Made by a program: the position numbers and the translations under genes
Shown: positions 52,140 to 61,979 of the stretch, one piece after another
How the letters are laid out: every line of letters starts with the position of its first letter
Position numbering within the stretch: the first letter of the stretch is position 1
Assembly: GCA_038143955.1 (NCBI GenBank)
Contig: JAYQMT010000005.1
Coordinates: forward strand, 434,001-498,000
Origin: Porticoccus sp038143955
Lineage (GTDB): Bacteria; Pseudomonadota; Gammaproteobacteria; Pseudomonadales; Porticoccaceae
Direction of reading: 5' to 3'
Length of the DNA: 64,000 bases
The notes under the pieces: generated by a model
Told to the model about the DNA's origin: nothing
The model's input: the letters and a program-made list of their open reading frames with translations, nothing else
Databases searched by the model: none

Positions 52140-55100
52140 ATGAGTCTTACAAAATCTAAGTTAGCGATTATACAAAAAAAAGATCTCTGGGGCGCTCAGT
52201 ATAGATCGCCATCAATTAACCCATGAGTTCAAAAATATCAGAAGCCGTAAAAAAGTGAACAACTAGCTGATAGGCAATTAGAAGACTTTATAAAAAGACT
52301 CAATCGCTCTTGCCAAAAAAGAGATGCTCGTCTCTCGGCTATACCACTTGTTCAATATCAAGATAACCTACCTATTGTCGAGCGACGTGATGAGATAAAA
52401 AAAGCTATTTTAGAAAATCAGGTTATTATTATTGCTGGAGAAACAGGCTCAGGAAAGACAACCCAGTTACCTAAAATTTGTCTCGAATTAGGTCGTGGAT
52501 CTCACGGAATAATTGGGCATACTCAGCCTAGACGGATAGCTGCTAGAGCTGTAGCTGTTCGAATTGCAGAGGAGCTTGGACAAACAATTGGACAGGCTGT
52601 CGGCTATCAGGTCCGTTTTCGTGACGAAAGTAACCCAAATACACTAATTAAACTGATGACTGACGGTATTTTACTCGCTGAGGTTCAGCATGATCCATAT
52701 TTTAGTAAATATGACACGATTATCATTGATGAAGCCCACGAAAGAAGCCTTAATATTGACTTTTTACTGGGATATTTAAAGACTATTTTACCAAAGCGCC
52801 CTGATCTTAAATTAATCATTACATCCGCAACTATAGATATAGAAAAGTTTTCTAAGCACTTTAATGGCGCTCCAGTTATAAAAGTTTTAGGTCGAACCTA
52901 CCCAGTTGAAGTTCAGTACATTCAACCAGAACAAGATATGAATCTACCTGAGTTGATACTTGAAGCGATTAAGCGTATTACCTCTCTACCAAAACGAGGT
53001 GATATCTTAGTTTTTCATAGCGGAGAAAGAGAGATTCGTGAAACAGCAAATAAACTCCGAAATGCACAGCTCAATCATCTAGATATCGTACCTTTGTATT
53101 CTCGGTTAAGTTTATCTGAGCAGGGTAAGGTTTTTTCTCCTCACAAGGGCATTCGAGTCGTTCTTTCTACGAATGTTGCTGAAACATCACTTACAGTCCC
53201 CGGAATTCGTTACGTGATTGATCCAGGTATGGCCAGGATCAGTCGATATAGTTATCGAACTAAGGTTCAACGATTGCCAATTGAACCTATATCCCAGGCA
53301 AGTGCAAATCAGCGAAAAGGACGCTGTGGAAGATTGAGTAATGGAGTATGCTTTCGCTTATACACTGAGGATGATTTCAATAGTCGTAGTATTTACACGG
53401 ATCCTGAAATCGTAAGAACAAATCTAGCGTCAGTTATTTTAAAAATGCTGCAAATGAAAATAGGTGATATAAGAAAATTTGATTTTTAGAGGCCCCTGAT
53501 AGTCGCTTAATTAACGATGGATATAGCCTTTTAAAAGAGCTAGAGGCCTTAACAAACCAGTTACAATTGACAAATATAGGAAAAAAAATTATCCAAGCTC
53601 CCAGTGGACCCAAAATTTGGAAGAATGCTTCTAGCATCAGAATCTGAGGGCTCAGTAAAAGAAGTTTTAATTATCGTTTCAGCTTTGAGTATTCAAGATC
53701 CCCGCGAAAGGCCAGCAGATCAGCAAGCAAATGCAGACTCAAAACATTTACAGTGGAAAGATCAGACATCTGATTTTAGCACTTTAGTTAACTTATGGAG
53801 ACATTTTGAGCAACAACATCAAAAGCTAAGTAGATCCCAGTTTGACAAGTATTGTCGAAAAAATTATATCTCTGCAATGAGAATGCGCGAATGAGAGAAT
53901 TACATCATCAGCTCCATACAGCATGTCGAGATATAGGAATAATATCAAATAAAAAATCAGCATCTTATGAATCTGTCCACAGAGCTCTATTGACTGGGCT
54001 TCTTGGTCAGGTTGGTTTTCAGCGAGAACCCTCTGATAAAGATTATTCAAAAAATAAACAAAAAAATAAACTGAAAGAATTTATTGGCTCAAGGAATAGA
54101 ATTTTTAATATATTTCCAGGTTCATGTTTGAGTAAAAAACCACCTAAATGGTTGATGGCAGCAGGAATGATTGAAACTTCAAAACTTTTTAGTCATTACA
54201 ATGCAAAAATAGATCCTGAATGGCTTCCTGCTGTTGCCTCCCATTTAACTAAGAAGTCTTACAGCGAGCCCCACTATAGTGTCCGAAAAGGTCAAGTGAT
54301 GGCGTATGAAAAACAAACTTTATATGGTCTACCGATTATTGAAAAAAAATTAATATCTTATGCAACACTAAATCAAACTTTATCAAGAGAAATATTTATA
54401 CAGTCGGCTTTAGTAGAAGGGGGGTATCGCGGTACAGGTGAATTTTTTCATCACAATCTAAAAGCTCAAAGTAGCCTCCTAGATATTGAATCTAAAATCC
54501 GAAGAAGGGGAGTGCTGGTTGATGATTCAGTCATATTTAACTTTTATGATAGTTTAATCCCAAAAAATATAACGTCACTAAATACATTTGAATCTTGGAG
54601 AATAGCAAAAGAATTGGAGCAAGATTCTGCAGAGTTTCTTCATATTGATGAATCACTATTACTACAAGAAAATTATGATCATCTAAACCCATCAGACTTT
54701 CCAGATAACATCCATTGGGATGGCATCTCATATGCAACTTCATACCGATTTGATCCAGGGCAAAAACAAGATGGCGTCACTGTTACGATACCAATCAGTA
54801 TTTTGCATCAAGTGCCGCTTTACTTATTCGATTGGATTGTTCCAGGGATGTTGAGAGATAAATGTATTGCTCTTTTAAAGGGACTCCCAAAATCTATACG
54901 CCGAAATTTTGTACCTGCTTCAAGTTATGTAGATAAATTCCTAGAAGTTGCAAAATCTAGCGATATTAAGTTAACAAAAGCCTTGGGTTTGAGTCTCCAA
55001 AGCCAAACAGGTATCGATATAAGTTCTGACGATTGGAGTAGAATTAAACTAGATGACATCTTTCATATTAATTTTGAGTTGATAGATAAAAAATCACATA

Positions 55101-56065
55101 TTCTTGCAGTAAGCAAAAATATAGAGGAGCTTAAGTTACGATTTAAAATAAAAATATCGAATACTTTAGCTCAAGTTGCAACCCACTCTATTGAGCAAGA
55201 GGATATTAAAGATTGGAGTTTCGGGGATTTACCTGAAATATACACGATTGTTAATGAAAATCTCACAATAAAAACATATCCAGCATTAATTGTTGAGGAC
55301 GCAAAAATAAGTTTAAAACTGACAGATAATTCCCTATTTGCAATTAATAAAACACTTCTTGGTCTCAATGCTCTTTATCAGTTAATAGATTCGAAATCAG
55401 TTAAATATCTTAAGAAAAATCTTTTAAGTGGCATGGATCTTCAGTTAAAGTTTGCTGGGCTTGAGAGTAAAGAATTACTAACTAAACAGATAATAGATAA
55501 GGCATATTTTTTAAGTTTTCTTGAAAACGAGAAAATACCAAGAAATAAATCTGATTTTGAATTCAGATTCATAGAGGGGAAAAGTAAAGTTATATCAACA
55601 GCTAATGAGTTAGATGATATAGTGACCACCTGGACTCCCCTAATCTCAGATATTCGACGAGAGATATCGAAATATAAACAGTCTTATGCAGACTCAATTC
55701 AGGATATAGATCGACAACTAAGTATACTTTTTTGTGATGGATTTCTATTTCAGGTACCAATAAAGCTTCTGCGTCAATATCATCGGTATTTGCAATCGAT
55801 TTTAATCCGTTTAGAAAAACTGCGTCAGAATGCAATGAAAGAACAGGCTCAGGTGGCAGAGATAACAAACTTAGAGGCCCGCCTCAAAGAAAAAAATCAA
55901 CAGATAGAAAAGTTGTCTTTAGTTGCTGTATCTGAGCTTTGGGAGCATAGCTTTTTACTTCAAGAATATCGTGTGTCTTTATTTTCTCAAGGCTTAAAGA
56001 CTATTGTGCCTGTTTCAAAAAAGCGAATAGATCTACATTGGGAAAAAATACAAAATTTGATTTAA
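52140..56065 (+). CDS. hrpA: ATP-dependent RNA helicase HrpA, heavily frameshifted
   Basis: DEAH-box helicase of about 1,308 residues, as in E. coli. From ATG 52140 the N-terminus reads MSLTKSKLAIIQKK, then ISGALSIDRHQLTHEFK after an extra A in an A8 run. Walker A is AGETGSGKTTQLPKICLELG, the DEAH box is TIIIDEAHERSLNID, and motif VI is QRKGRCGRLSNGVCFRLY. The C-terminal half has PADQQANADSKHL and KKPPKWLMAAGMIETSKLF. Breaks lie near 52180, 52250, 53487, 53604 and 53890. The final 2.2 kb is continuous. Confidence 0.93.
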
Positions 56066-56091
56066 AGATAGTTCAAAGCGTACATTCTTAG

Positions 56092-56118
56092 CAAAAAAAG
56101 CGACCCAAAAGAGTCGCT
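56092..56118 (-). terminator. Rho-independent terminator of the porin gene
   Basis: On the minus strand AGCGAC pairs with GTCGCT across an eight-base loop, followed by TTTTTTT. It lies 26 bases after the porin stop; hrpA on the other strand ends 27 bases to its left. Confidence 0.88.
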
Positions 56119-56143
56119 GTTTCTCTGTGAGAGCCTTTAATAA

Positions 56144-57383
56144 TTAGAACTTAGTTTTTAAATCAACTTGAAGACGCTCGTAGTCAAATTTTTCTCCGCG
56201 AGATTCTTTTCCGTACTCGGTGTCGAAGTAAGTCAGGGCTAATGAAGTATTTTTACTCAAGCCTAAAGCACCACTTATCTTTGAGCCTTTGGTGTCAGTA
56301 CCTCCGCCACCAAAATCTGAGTCAGTATGTGCACCAAAGGTTGCGTCTTGCTCTAGATCTTGGTAGGCATAACCAAATGCTAAATCACCTCTCCTCTTCG
56401 CACTACCAACTTTGACACCATAAACGAAACCAGTATCTTCTTTAAGATCAGAAATACCATCTATATCAGAATCACCGTCGTTCTTAATATAATCAGCATA
56501 AAAGGTAGATTTTTGACCTAAGATTTTAGTTTTGACTTCCGCAAAAACTTGCTGTATCTCGTAATCGTAAGCATAAGTCGTTCCGCTGGCAGTATTACCA
56601 AACTCATTTGCCAGGACATCAGCGAGCTCTGAACCTGAAAGTGGTATGTTATAGTAACCTAAACCAACAGTAACTTGAGTGCTCTTGTCTAACTTCAATT
56701 TATAGCCGACCTGTGCACCATAAGTTTCAATAATATCTTTATTGCCGTTTGAGCCATCATCACTATTCAAGAAATTATAGCCCAGCGTAGCAAAGACATT
56801 ATTATTTTTATATTTTATGTGTGCGCCTTCTGGCCTTAAATCACCATCAAATATAAGACTACTTTTTCCTGGTTTAAAGTAAGGCACTTTCGTTTTACCA
56901 GCAGTCAAAGTCATATTGTCATAAAATCTCCAAGCTATGTAACCCTGGTCTAACACAATACCTTTATCTGAATTGCTACTACCAAAAGTTGAGTTTGAGG
57001 ATATTGGATCGCCCTCTGATGTACCTGTGGCAAGAGCGAATCCTGCTTTTACTTCATCTGATACCTGTGCTGTTATTCCAAGTCTTGCGCGTAGGCGTGA
57101 GCGGTTACGTTCATCAGCATCAGCGATATTTTTGCGATCATCATCTATATTTTCATAACGGTATCGCATATCACCTTTTATTTTTATTTTTCGGCCCATT
57201 TTAATTTTGGATTAGTTTTTTTAGCTACTACTGTTGTATATTTATCCATATTATCTAGACGTTTAGAAAGTTCAGCAATTTGTGCCTTGAGTTGAGCAAT
57301 CGACTCAGCCTCAGAGCCTCCAGCTATAGCATGCGTGCTTATCGCTGCTGCAAAAAAAGTGAGCCTAGTTTCAGTATTTTCAT
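56144..57383 (-). CDS. Putative outer-membrane porin with an N-terminal coiled coil, frameshifted
   Basis: About 414 residues. From ATG 57383 a signal peptide (KLGSLFFAAAISTHAIA) is followed by a coiled coil (ESIAQLKAQIAELSKRLDNM) and a beta-barrel of alternating aromatic strands, for example WAEKIKIKGDMRYRYEN, GIVLDQGYIAWRFYDNMTLT and the C-terminal strand YERLQVDLKTKF ending in Phe. This fits the 'putative porin' (Porin_5) type. Two one-base losses occur, near 57350 (T7 run) and near 57190 (A5 run). Substrate unknown. Confidence 0.82.
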
Positions 57384-57785
57384 ATATTTTTTCCCCGTAA
57401 TTATTTTAATTTTTAATCATCTAAAGAAGTGGATATATTTCTTCCACTTATTTATTAATTAAAGGCACTTTACGAGAAGTTTATTTCAGTTTTATGACAC
57501 AAATATTGCAGTTTTGTTACTCATAACAAACCAAATGAGTTTTAAAGAGCCCTAAAAAATTTCAATAAAATCTCTATAAGCGCACCATCGATCAACCAAA
57601 AGGAGTATTTCGTTTTTTATCTGATGTAAAATACAGAAGTTAAAAATTTCTAATCTTGCAAAACTGCTGGAATAAAACTAGGCTGTAATTTTTTTTTTAA
57701 GTATGTAAACTACACTTACATGTAATTACAATTTATTGTTGTTTTAAGAAGTACTTTTATATTGTATAAAATTGGGGATTTATCA
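57384..57785. promoter_or_regulatory. 402-bp divergent regulatory region between porin and mlaA
   Basis: No ORF of note. It is AT-rich and must hold promoters for both neighbours. TTTGTTA-CTCA-TAACAAA at 57513-57530 is a 7-bp inverted repeat, and TGTAATTACA near 57720 is a 10-bp palindrome close to the mlaA start. No operator family could be assigned. Confidence 0.4.
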
Positions 57786-58553
57786 ATGAAGAACGCGTTA
57801 CTGTTGTTGGCTGGAATTTTATTGTCAAATTATGCATTTAGTGGTGGAAATCCTGAATCTTTTCAAGATTTAAATAGTGAGTCCAGTTACCAATCTGTGT
57901 CTGCTGTGTCTGACACTCAAGTTAATAATTTGGATTACTCAACATATGATCCATGGGAAAAATTCAATAGAAAAGTATTTGCATTTAATGACACTATAGA
58001 TACTTATGCTTTTAAACCTCTTGCTAAAGGTTATCAGTTCATTACCCCAGATCCACTAGAAGAAGGCTTCTCTAGAGTATTCTCTAACCTTGGTGAATTG
58101 GTAACTATAGCCAATGATCTGCTTCAGGGTAAATTCAAGCAAGCAACTAATGACACAGGTAGATTTCTTATAAATACGACTGTTGGTCTAGGTGGTTTTT
58201 TTGATGTAGCTGATAGCCTTGGTTTAGAAAAGAATGAAGGAGAAGATTTCGGTCAAACCTTAGGCTTTTATGGTGTAGGTGATGGACCGTTTGTTATGTT
58301 ACCAATTTTCGGTCCTAGTTCTGTTAGGGATGCTCCTTCAAGGGTGATTGACCAGCTTCTTAATCCGATTAACGAAATTGATGATATCCCAGTCAGAAAT
58401 GCTTTATATGGTTCAGATGGACTTGTTACGACAGCAGATCTTTTAAAAGCTGAAGAATTGTTCAAAGGAGATAAGTACGCATTCTATCGTGATATCTATC
58501 TTCAAAGACGCCAGTATTTAGTTGATGACGGAAAAGTGGAGGATGACTTTTAG
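57786..58553 (+). CDS. mlaA: Phospholipid-binding outer-membrane protein MlaA (VacJ)
   Basis: 255 residues, intact. Start ATG 57786 with GGGGAT upstream. The signal peptide NALLLLAGILLSNYAFS has no lipobox cysteine, whereas E. coli MlaA is a lipoprotein. The MlaA domain is evident: DPWEKFNRKVFAFNDTIDTY, RFLINTTVGLGGFFDVAD, EDFGQTLGFYGVGDGPFVML and PSSVRDAPSRVID. It removes misplaced phospholipids from the outer leaflet with the Mla complex. Confidence 0.95.
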   Translation: MKNALLLLAGILLSNYAFSGGNPESFQDLNSESSYQSVSAVSDTQVNNLDYSTYDPWEKFNRKVFAFNDTIDTYAFKPLAKGYQFITPDPLEEGFSRVFSNLGELVTIANDLLQGKFKQATNDTGRFLINTTVGLGGFFDVADSLGLEKNEGEDFGQTLGFYGVGDGPFVMLPIFGPSSVRDAPSRVIDQLLNPINEIDDIPVRNALYGSDGLVTTADLLKAEELFKGDKYAFYRDIYLQRRQYLVDDGKVEDDF

Positions 58554-58662
58554 GCAGAGAGTACCTAAAAGTTGAGGCGCATTTTAAATTAGTGCTTAAC
58601 TATCAAGCCTCTTAATTTAAATAAATATTTTCATATTTGTCTTTAGAAGGTTTGAATAACTC

Positions 58663-59838
58663 ATGCCAATAAAAGGTGAACTTCTGGTTGTATCTGACAG
58701 TATAGAAAACTGTCGATTTCTGGAAGATCTCTTGTCTAGATCAAATTGGAAGGTGACCCATTTTTTCAATCCAAGTAAAGCTTTGGTTGCTATTGAAGAC
58801 CTTCGTCCTGCTGTTGTTATTCTGGATCTACCCCTAGATTTAATGCAAGCCAAATTTACTGCTCTTTTAACACTTGATCTTGTAACAGCATATGTTGTTA
58901 TTTTACCAGAGGTAAACCCAAGAGAAGTTGCGAAATTTTTTCATAAAAATGCATCAGATGTACTGATTAAACCATTTGCTACAAAGCGCTTCCATGAAGC
59001 AATTGACAGAGCCTCTGAATTTAAAAGTTTGGTTAGACAAAATCTTGAGTATAGACAGCAACTAGAAGACGCTAATCGAGAGTTAAACGATAGTTTGCAT
59101 CTCCTGAAGCTGGATCAAATAGCCGGTAATCAAATTCAAAATAGTCTACTTGCAAAAACCCAATTTAAGAAAAATAAATACCAAATAGCATATAGAATTT
59201 CTCCCTCTCTTTACCTGAGTGGAGATTTTGTTGGTTATAATATTTTATATGATAGATATTTGGTATTTTATGTTGCAGATGTTTCTGGGCATGGTTCATC
59301 TTCGGCTTTTTTGACTGTGCTGCTAAAGTTTATTTTTAATCGTATTCTCAAACGGCATAAGGTAAATAAAGATCTAGAAGTTATGGCGCAAGCTCCTAAA
59401 GGCTTCATTGAGCACATCAATAGAGAGGTGATGGCTCTTGAACTTGATAAACACCTAACTATCTTTGCAGGCTCGCTTGATACAAAGTCCAATAAGCTTC
59501 GTTATGCTGTCGCTTCTCATATGCCTATGCCGCTAGTTATTTCTAAGGATAAGGCAACGATACTCAAAGGAAGAGGTAAGCCAGTTGGAATATTCGATGA
59601 TGCTGTATGGGAAGTGGAGGAAGTAGATCTACCTGATAAGTTTTTGTTAACCCTAGTTTCAGATGGAGTCCTTGAGATTTTCCCCGATAAGTCACTCAAA
59701 GAAAAAGAAAAAATTATATCCCAGTCTATTTTAGATTCAGATGGTTCTATCGAAGATATTTGTAAAAAATTAGGTTTATCTGACATAAAAGATATCCCAG
59801 ATGATGTAACTTTATTAACTATAAGGAAAGATAATTAG
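58663..59838 (+). CDS. RssB-like response regulator with PP2C (SpoIIE-type) phosphatase domain
   Basis: 391 residues. The receiver domain (1-120) has the phosphoacceptor Asp in VVILDLPLDLM and the lysine in DVLIKPFATKRF, but the usual Thr/Ser after strand 4 is replaced (VVILPEV). A short linker (QLEDANRELNDSLH) precedes the phosphatase: GDFVGYNILYDRYLVFYVAD, VSGHGSSSAFLTVLLKF, TIFAGSLDTKSNKLRYA and VSDGVLEIFPD. It is placed after mlaA and directly before the STAS protein that is probably its substrate. In Pseudomonas the equivalent pair lies near vacJ and regulates sigma-S signalling. Confidence 0.88.
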   Translation: MPIKGELLVVSDSIENCRFLEDLLSRSNWKVTHFFNPSKALVAIEDLRPAVVILDLPLDLMQAKFTALLTLDLVTAYVVILPEVNPREVAKFFHKNASDVLIKPFATKRFHEAIDRASEFKSLVRQNLEYRQQLEDANRELNDSLHLLKLDQIAGNQIQNSLLAKTQFKKNKYQIAYRISPSLYLSGDFVGYNILYDRYLVFYVADVSGHGSSSAFLTVLLKFIFNRILKRHKVNKDLEVMAQAPKGFIEHINREVMALELDKHLTIFAGSLDTKSNKLRYAVASHMPMPLVISKDKATILKGRGKPVGIFDDAVWEVEEVDLPDKFLLTLVSDGVLEIFPDKSLKEKEKIISQSILDSDGSIEDICKKLGLSDIKDIPDDVTLLTIRKDN

Positions 59839-60321
59839 GTGGATTTAGGTAGAATTTTAGTATCCCAAGAAACTGGGTCATATGTCATAAGGCTCGAAGG
59901 AGATGTTCGAGTGGTGCTTTCTGCAACGCTCAACGATTATATGAAAACCATTTTTAAATCTAAAGATATCTCAAAAATCATAATTGATATGGTCGAAACT
60001 AAAGGCGTAGACAGCACAACGCTTGGTCTTTTAGCTAAGTTAGCGATTCACTCTAATGCTAATTTCAATATTAGACCTATTGTTTTTTGTCCCGATGAAA
60101 GCCTTCATGAGACTCTGTTAGTTATGGGTTTAGACGATGTTTTCGAAATTATAAGCAAAAGGAAATCAGAACTAGAAAATCTCATAGAGTTAGAATCCAA
60201 AACTTCTCATGATGCAGCAATTAAGCAGCATGTCTTGGAGGCACATAAATTACTTTCCTCCATAAATAAAAAAAATAAAGATGAATTCTTAGATCTTATT
60301 GCAGCCCTTGAGCGAGAATAA
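59839..60321 (+). CDS. Anti-sigma factor antagonist, STAS domain (RssC-like)
   Basis: 160 residues from GTG 59839, which directly follows the phosphatase stop. STAS fold with the phosphorylatable serine in ETKGVDSTTLGLLAKLAIHS. An extra C-terminal helix (HDAAIKQHVLEAHKLLSSI) extends beyond the STAS core. Expected to switch between Ser-phosphorylated and free states, with dephosphorylation by the upstream PP2C protein. The target anti-sigma factor or kinase is not in the window. Confidence 0.88.
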   Translation: MDLGRILVSQETGSYVIRLEGDVRVVLSATLNDYMKTIFKSKDISKIIIDMVETKGVDSTTLGLLAKLAIHSNANFNIRPIVFCPDESLHETLLVMGLDDVFEIISKRKSELENLIELESKTSHDAAIKQHVLEAHKLLSSINKKNKDEFLDLIAALERE

Positions 60322-60326
60322 AAAAT

Positions 60327-60779
60327 TTATCTGAGAGGTTTGCTCCTAGCAATGTTTTTTGTCTTTATGAAGTCTGAATGAGAAACATAAACTAGATCTG
60401 CAATTCTTCTAATAATTGCTTCCTCGTGCTTATCCAAAACGTCATCTGCAAATGCAACATGCCATAAACTTCCAATCAGTTTTTTCTTCTTCTGATAATC
60501 AAAATGATCATTTATGAGACGAGTAAATTGATATAAAGAGGTAGCATCCTTTACTTCCTGTTTTGCCAGCTCAAGGAGTTTTTGAATCTCATGATCTTTG
60601 AGCTCAAATTGACTCTTAAGAATTTCCTTAATTTTAGTAAGCTCTTTATCTGAGGTGTCTCGATCAATAACCATAACCTCCACCATCAGTGAAGCTGCAG
60701 CAAGACTTTGTTGATGCCCTTCATCGCCATTAGGGTTGTTAATTTCTGATGAAAAAAATTCCTTTATATTATTGATCAA
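60327..60779 (-). CDS. TerB family protein
   Basis: 150 residues of helical sequence with the TerB pattern: LAAASLMVEVMVIDRDTS, ELTKIKEILKSQFELKDHEI, and LWHVAFADDVLDKHEEAIIR with acidic residues for metal binding. TerB-like proteins occur in tellurite/stress operons and as stand-alone genes; no other ter gene is here. Ends five bases from the STAS gene (convergent). Confidence 0.82.
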   Translation of the reverse strand: MINNIKEFFSSEINNPNGDEGHQQSLAAASLMVEVMVIDRDTSDKELTKIKEILKSQFELKDHEIQKLLELAKQEVKDATSLYQFTRLINDHFDYQKKKKLIGSLWHVAFADDVLDKHEEAIIRRIADLVYVSHSDFIKTKNIARSKPLR

Positions 60780-60797
60780 TATTTCAGCTCCTCAGAT

Positions 60798-61808
60798 TCA
60801 TGTTTGCTCTATATACTTTAATGCCTCAATGAGAATATTAATATCAGCATTTTTTTGGTGTGCATTTTCACTAATATATTGCCTAAATTTTCGACCACCA
60901 GATATTCCTTTGTAAAGCCCTAAAATATGTCTAGTCATATGACTTGTCTTCAGTCCGGGTTTAAGCTTTCCCTTTACAATTTTAACAAATTGTTGGATAA
61001 CTTCATTTCGGCTAATAGGAGAAATTTCGCTATTATATATACGCCGATCAACCTCGGCTAATAAATATGGGTTTTGATATGCTTCACGCCCCAACATAAC
61101 TCCATCTAAATTTTTTAGTATTTCAATTGATTGATCTAAGCTTTTTATACCTCCATTTAAGATAATCTCTAGATTAGGAAAGTCTTTTTTTAGTTGAAAT
61201 ATATATTCATATTTTAATGGAGGAATTTCACGATTTTCTTTTGGGCTCAGGCCCTTTAATAGTGCTTTTCTAGCATGAATGATAAAGGTTTTACAGCCAG
61301 CGTCTGCAACAACACCAACAAAATCGGATAAGAACTCATAGCTTTCCTGATCATCTACACCAATCCTATGTTTTATTGTAATTGGTATATCAGTTGACCC
61401 TTCCATAGCTTTATAGCAGTCAGCTACTAAGGGTGCATTTTTCATTAATGCAGCACCAAAATTTCCTGATTGAACTCTGTCACTGGGGCACCCACAGTTA
61501 AGATTTATTTCGTCATAATTATACTGAGTTGCATATTCGACGCTTTTTGATAAATCCTTTGGACTGCTTCCACCAAGCTGAAGTGCAATTGGGTGCTCTA
61601 TTTCGTCATAATAAAGGTGCGCCTCAGTATTGCCATGTATGAGAGCTCCAGTTTTAATCATTTCAGTATAAAGTAAAGCTTTTTTGCTTAACAACCGATG
61701 AAAAAGACGACAATATCTATCTGTGAGGTCCATCATGGGAGCGACGCAGAAGCGTCTATCTATTATTTTTTTTGTTTCGTTAGAATTACGATACATATGA
61801 TTGACCAT
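60798..61808 (-). CDS. dusA: tRNA-dihydrouridine(20/20a) synthase DusA
   Basis: 336 residues (an ATG at 61796 is an alternative start), intact. FMN site FCVAPMMDLTDRYCR, LYTEMIKTGALIHG, the catalytic cysteine in NLNCGCPSDRVQSG, TIKHRIGVDD, HARKALLKGLSPKENREIPP and NGGIKSLDQSIE. It reduces uridines 20/20a in the D loop. Confidence 0.95.
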   Translation of the reverse strand: MVNHMYRNSNETKKIIDRRFCVAPMMDLTDRYCRLFHRLLSKKALLYTEMIKTGALIHGNTEAHLYYDEIEHPIALQLGGSSPKDLSKSVEYATQYNYDEINLNCGCPSDRVQSGNFGAALMKNAPLVADCYKAMEGSTDIPITIKHRIGVDDQESYEFLSDFVGVVADAGCKTFIIHARKALLKGLSPKENREIPPLKYEYIFQLKKDFPNLEIILNGGIKSLDQSIEILKNLDGVMLGREAYQNPYLLAEVDRRIYNSEISPISRNEVIQQFVKIVKGKLKPGLKTSHMTRHILGLYKGISGGRKFRQYISENAHQKNADINILIEALKYIEQT

Positions 61809-61979
61809 AGATTAGTGGTACAAAGTATTATATCTTGAAATTTATCGAATTGGGTTTAATTTGAAAATATCATTACGCTTAAGAATTTTAATATTTATAT
61901 AGATTACGAAGTGATTGACTCAATAAAAAAAGTATAATGAATTTGTACACAGATAATTTTTTTACTAACGGAAAATCTA

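Noticed and set aside
60327..60779. Tellurite-resistance operon
   Set aside because: Only one TerB-like gene is present with no terA, terC, terD or terE; a stand-alone TerB does not define an operon.
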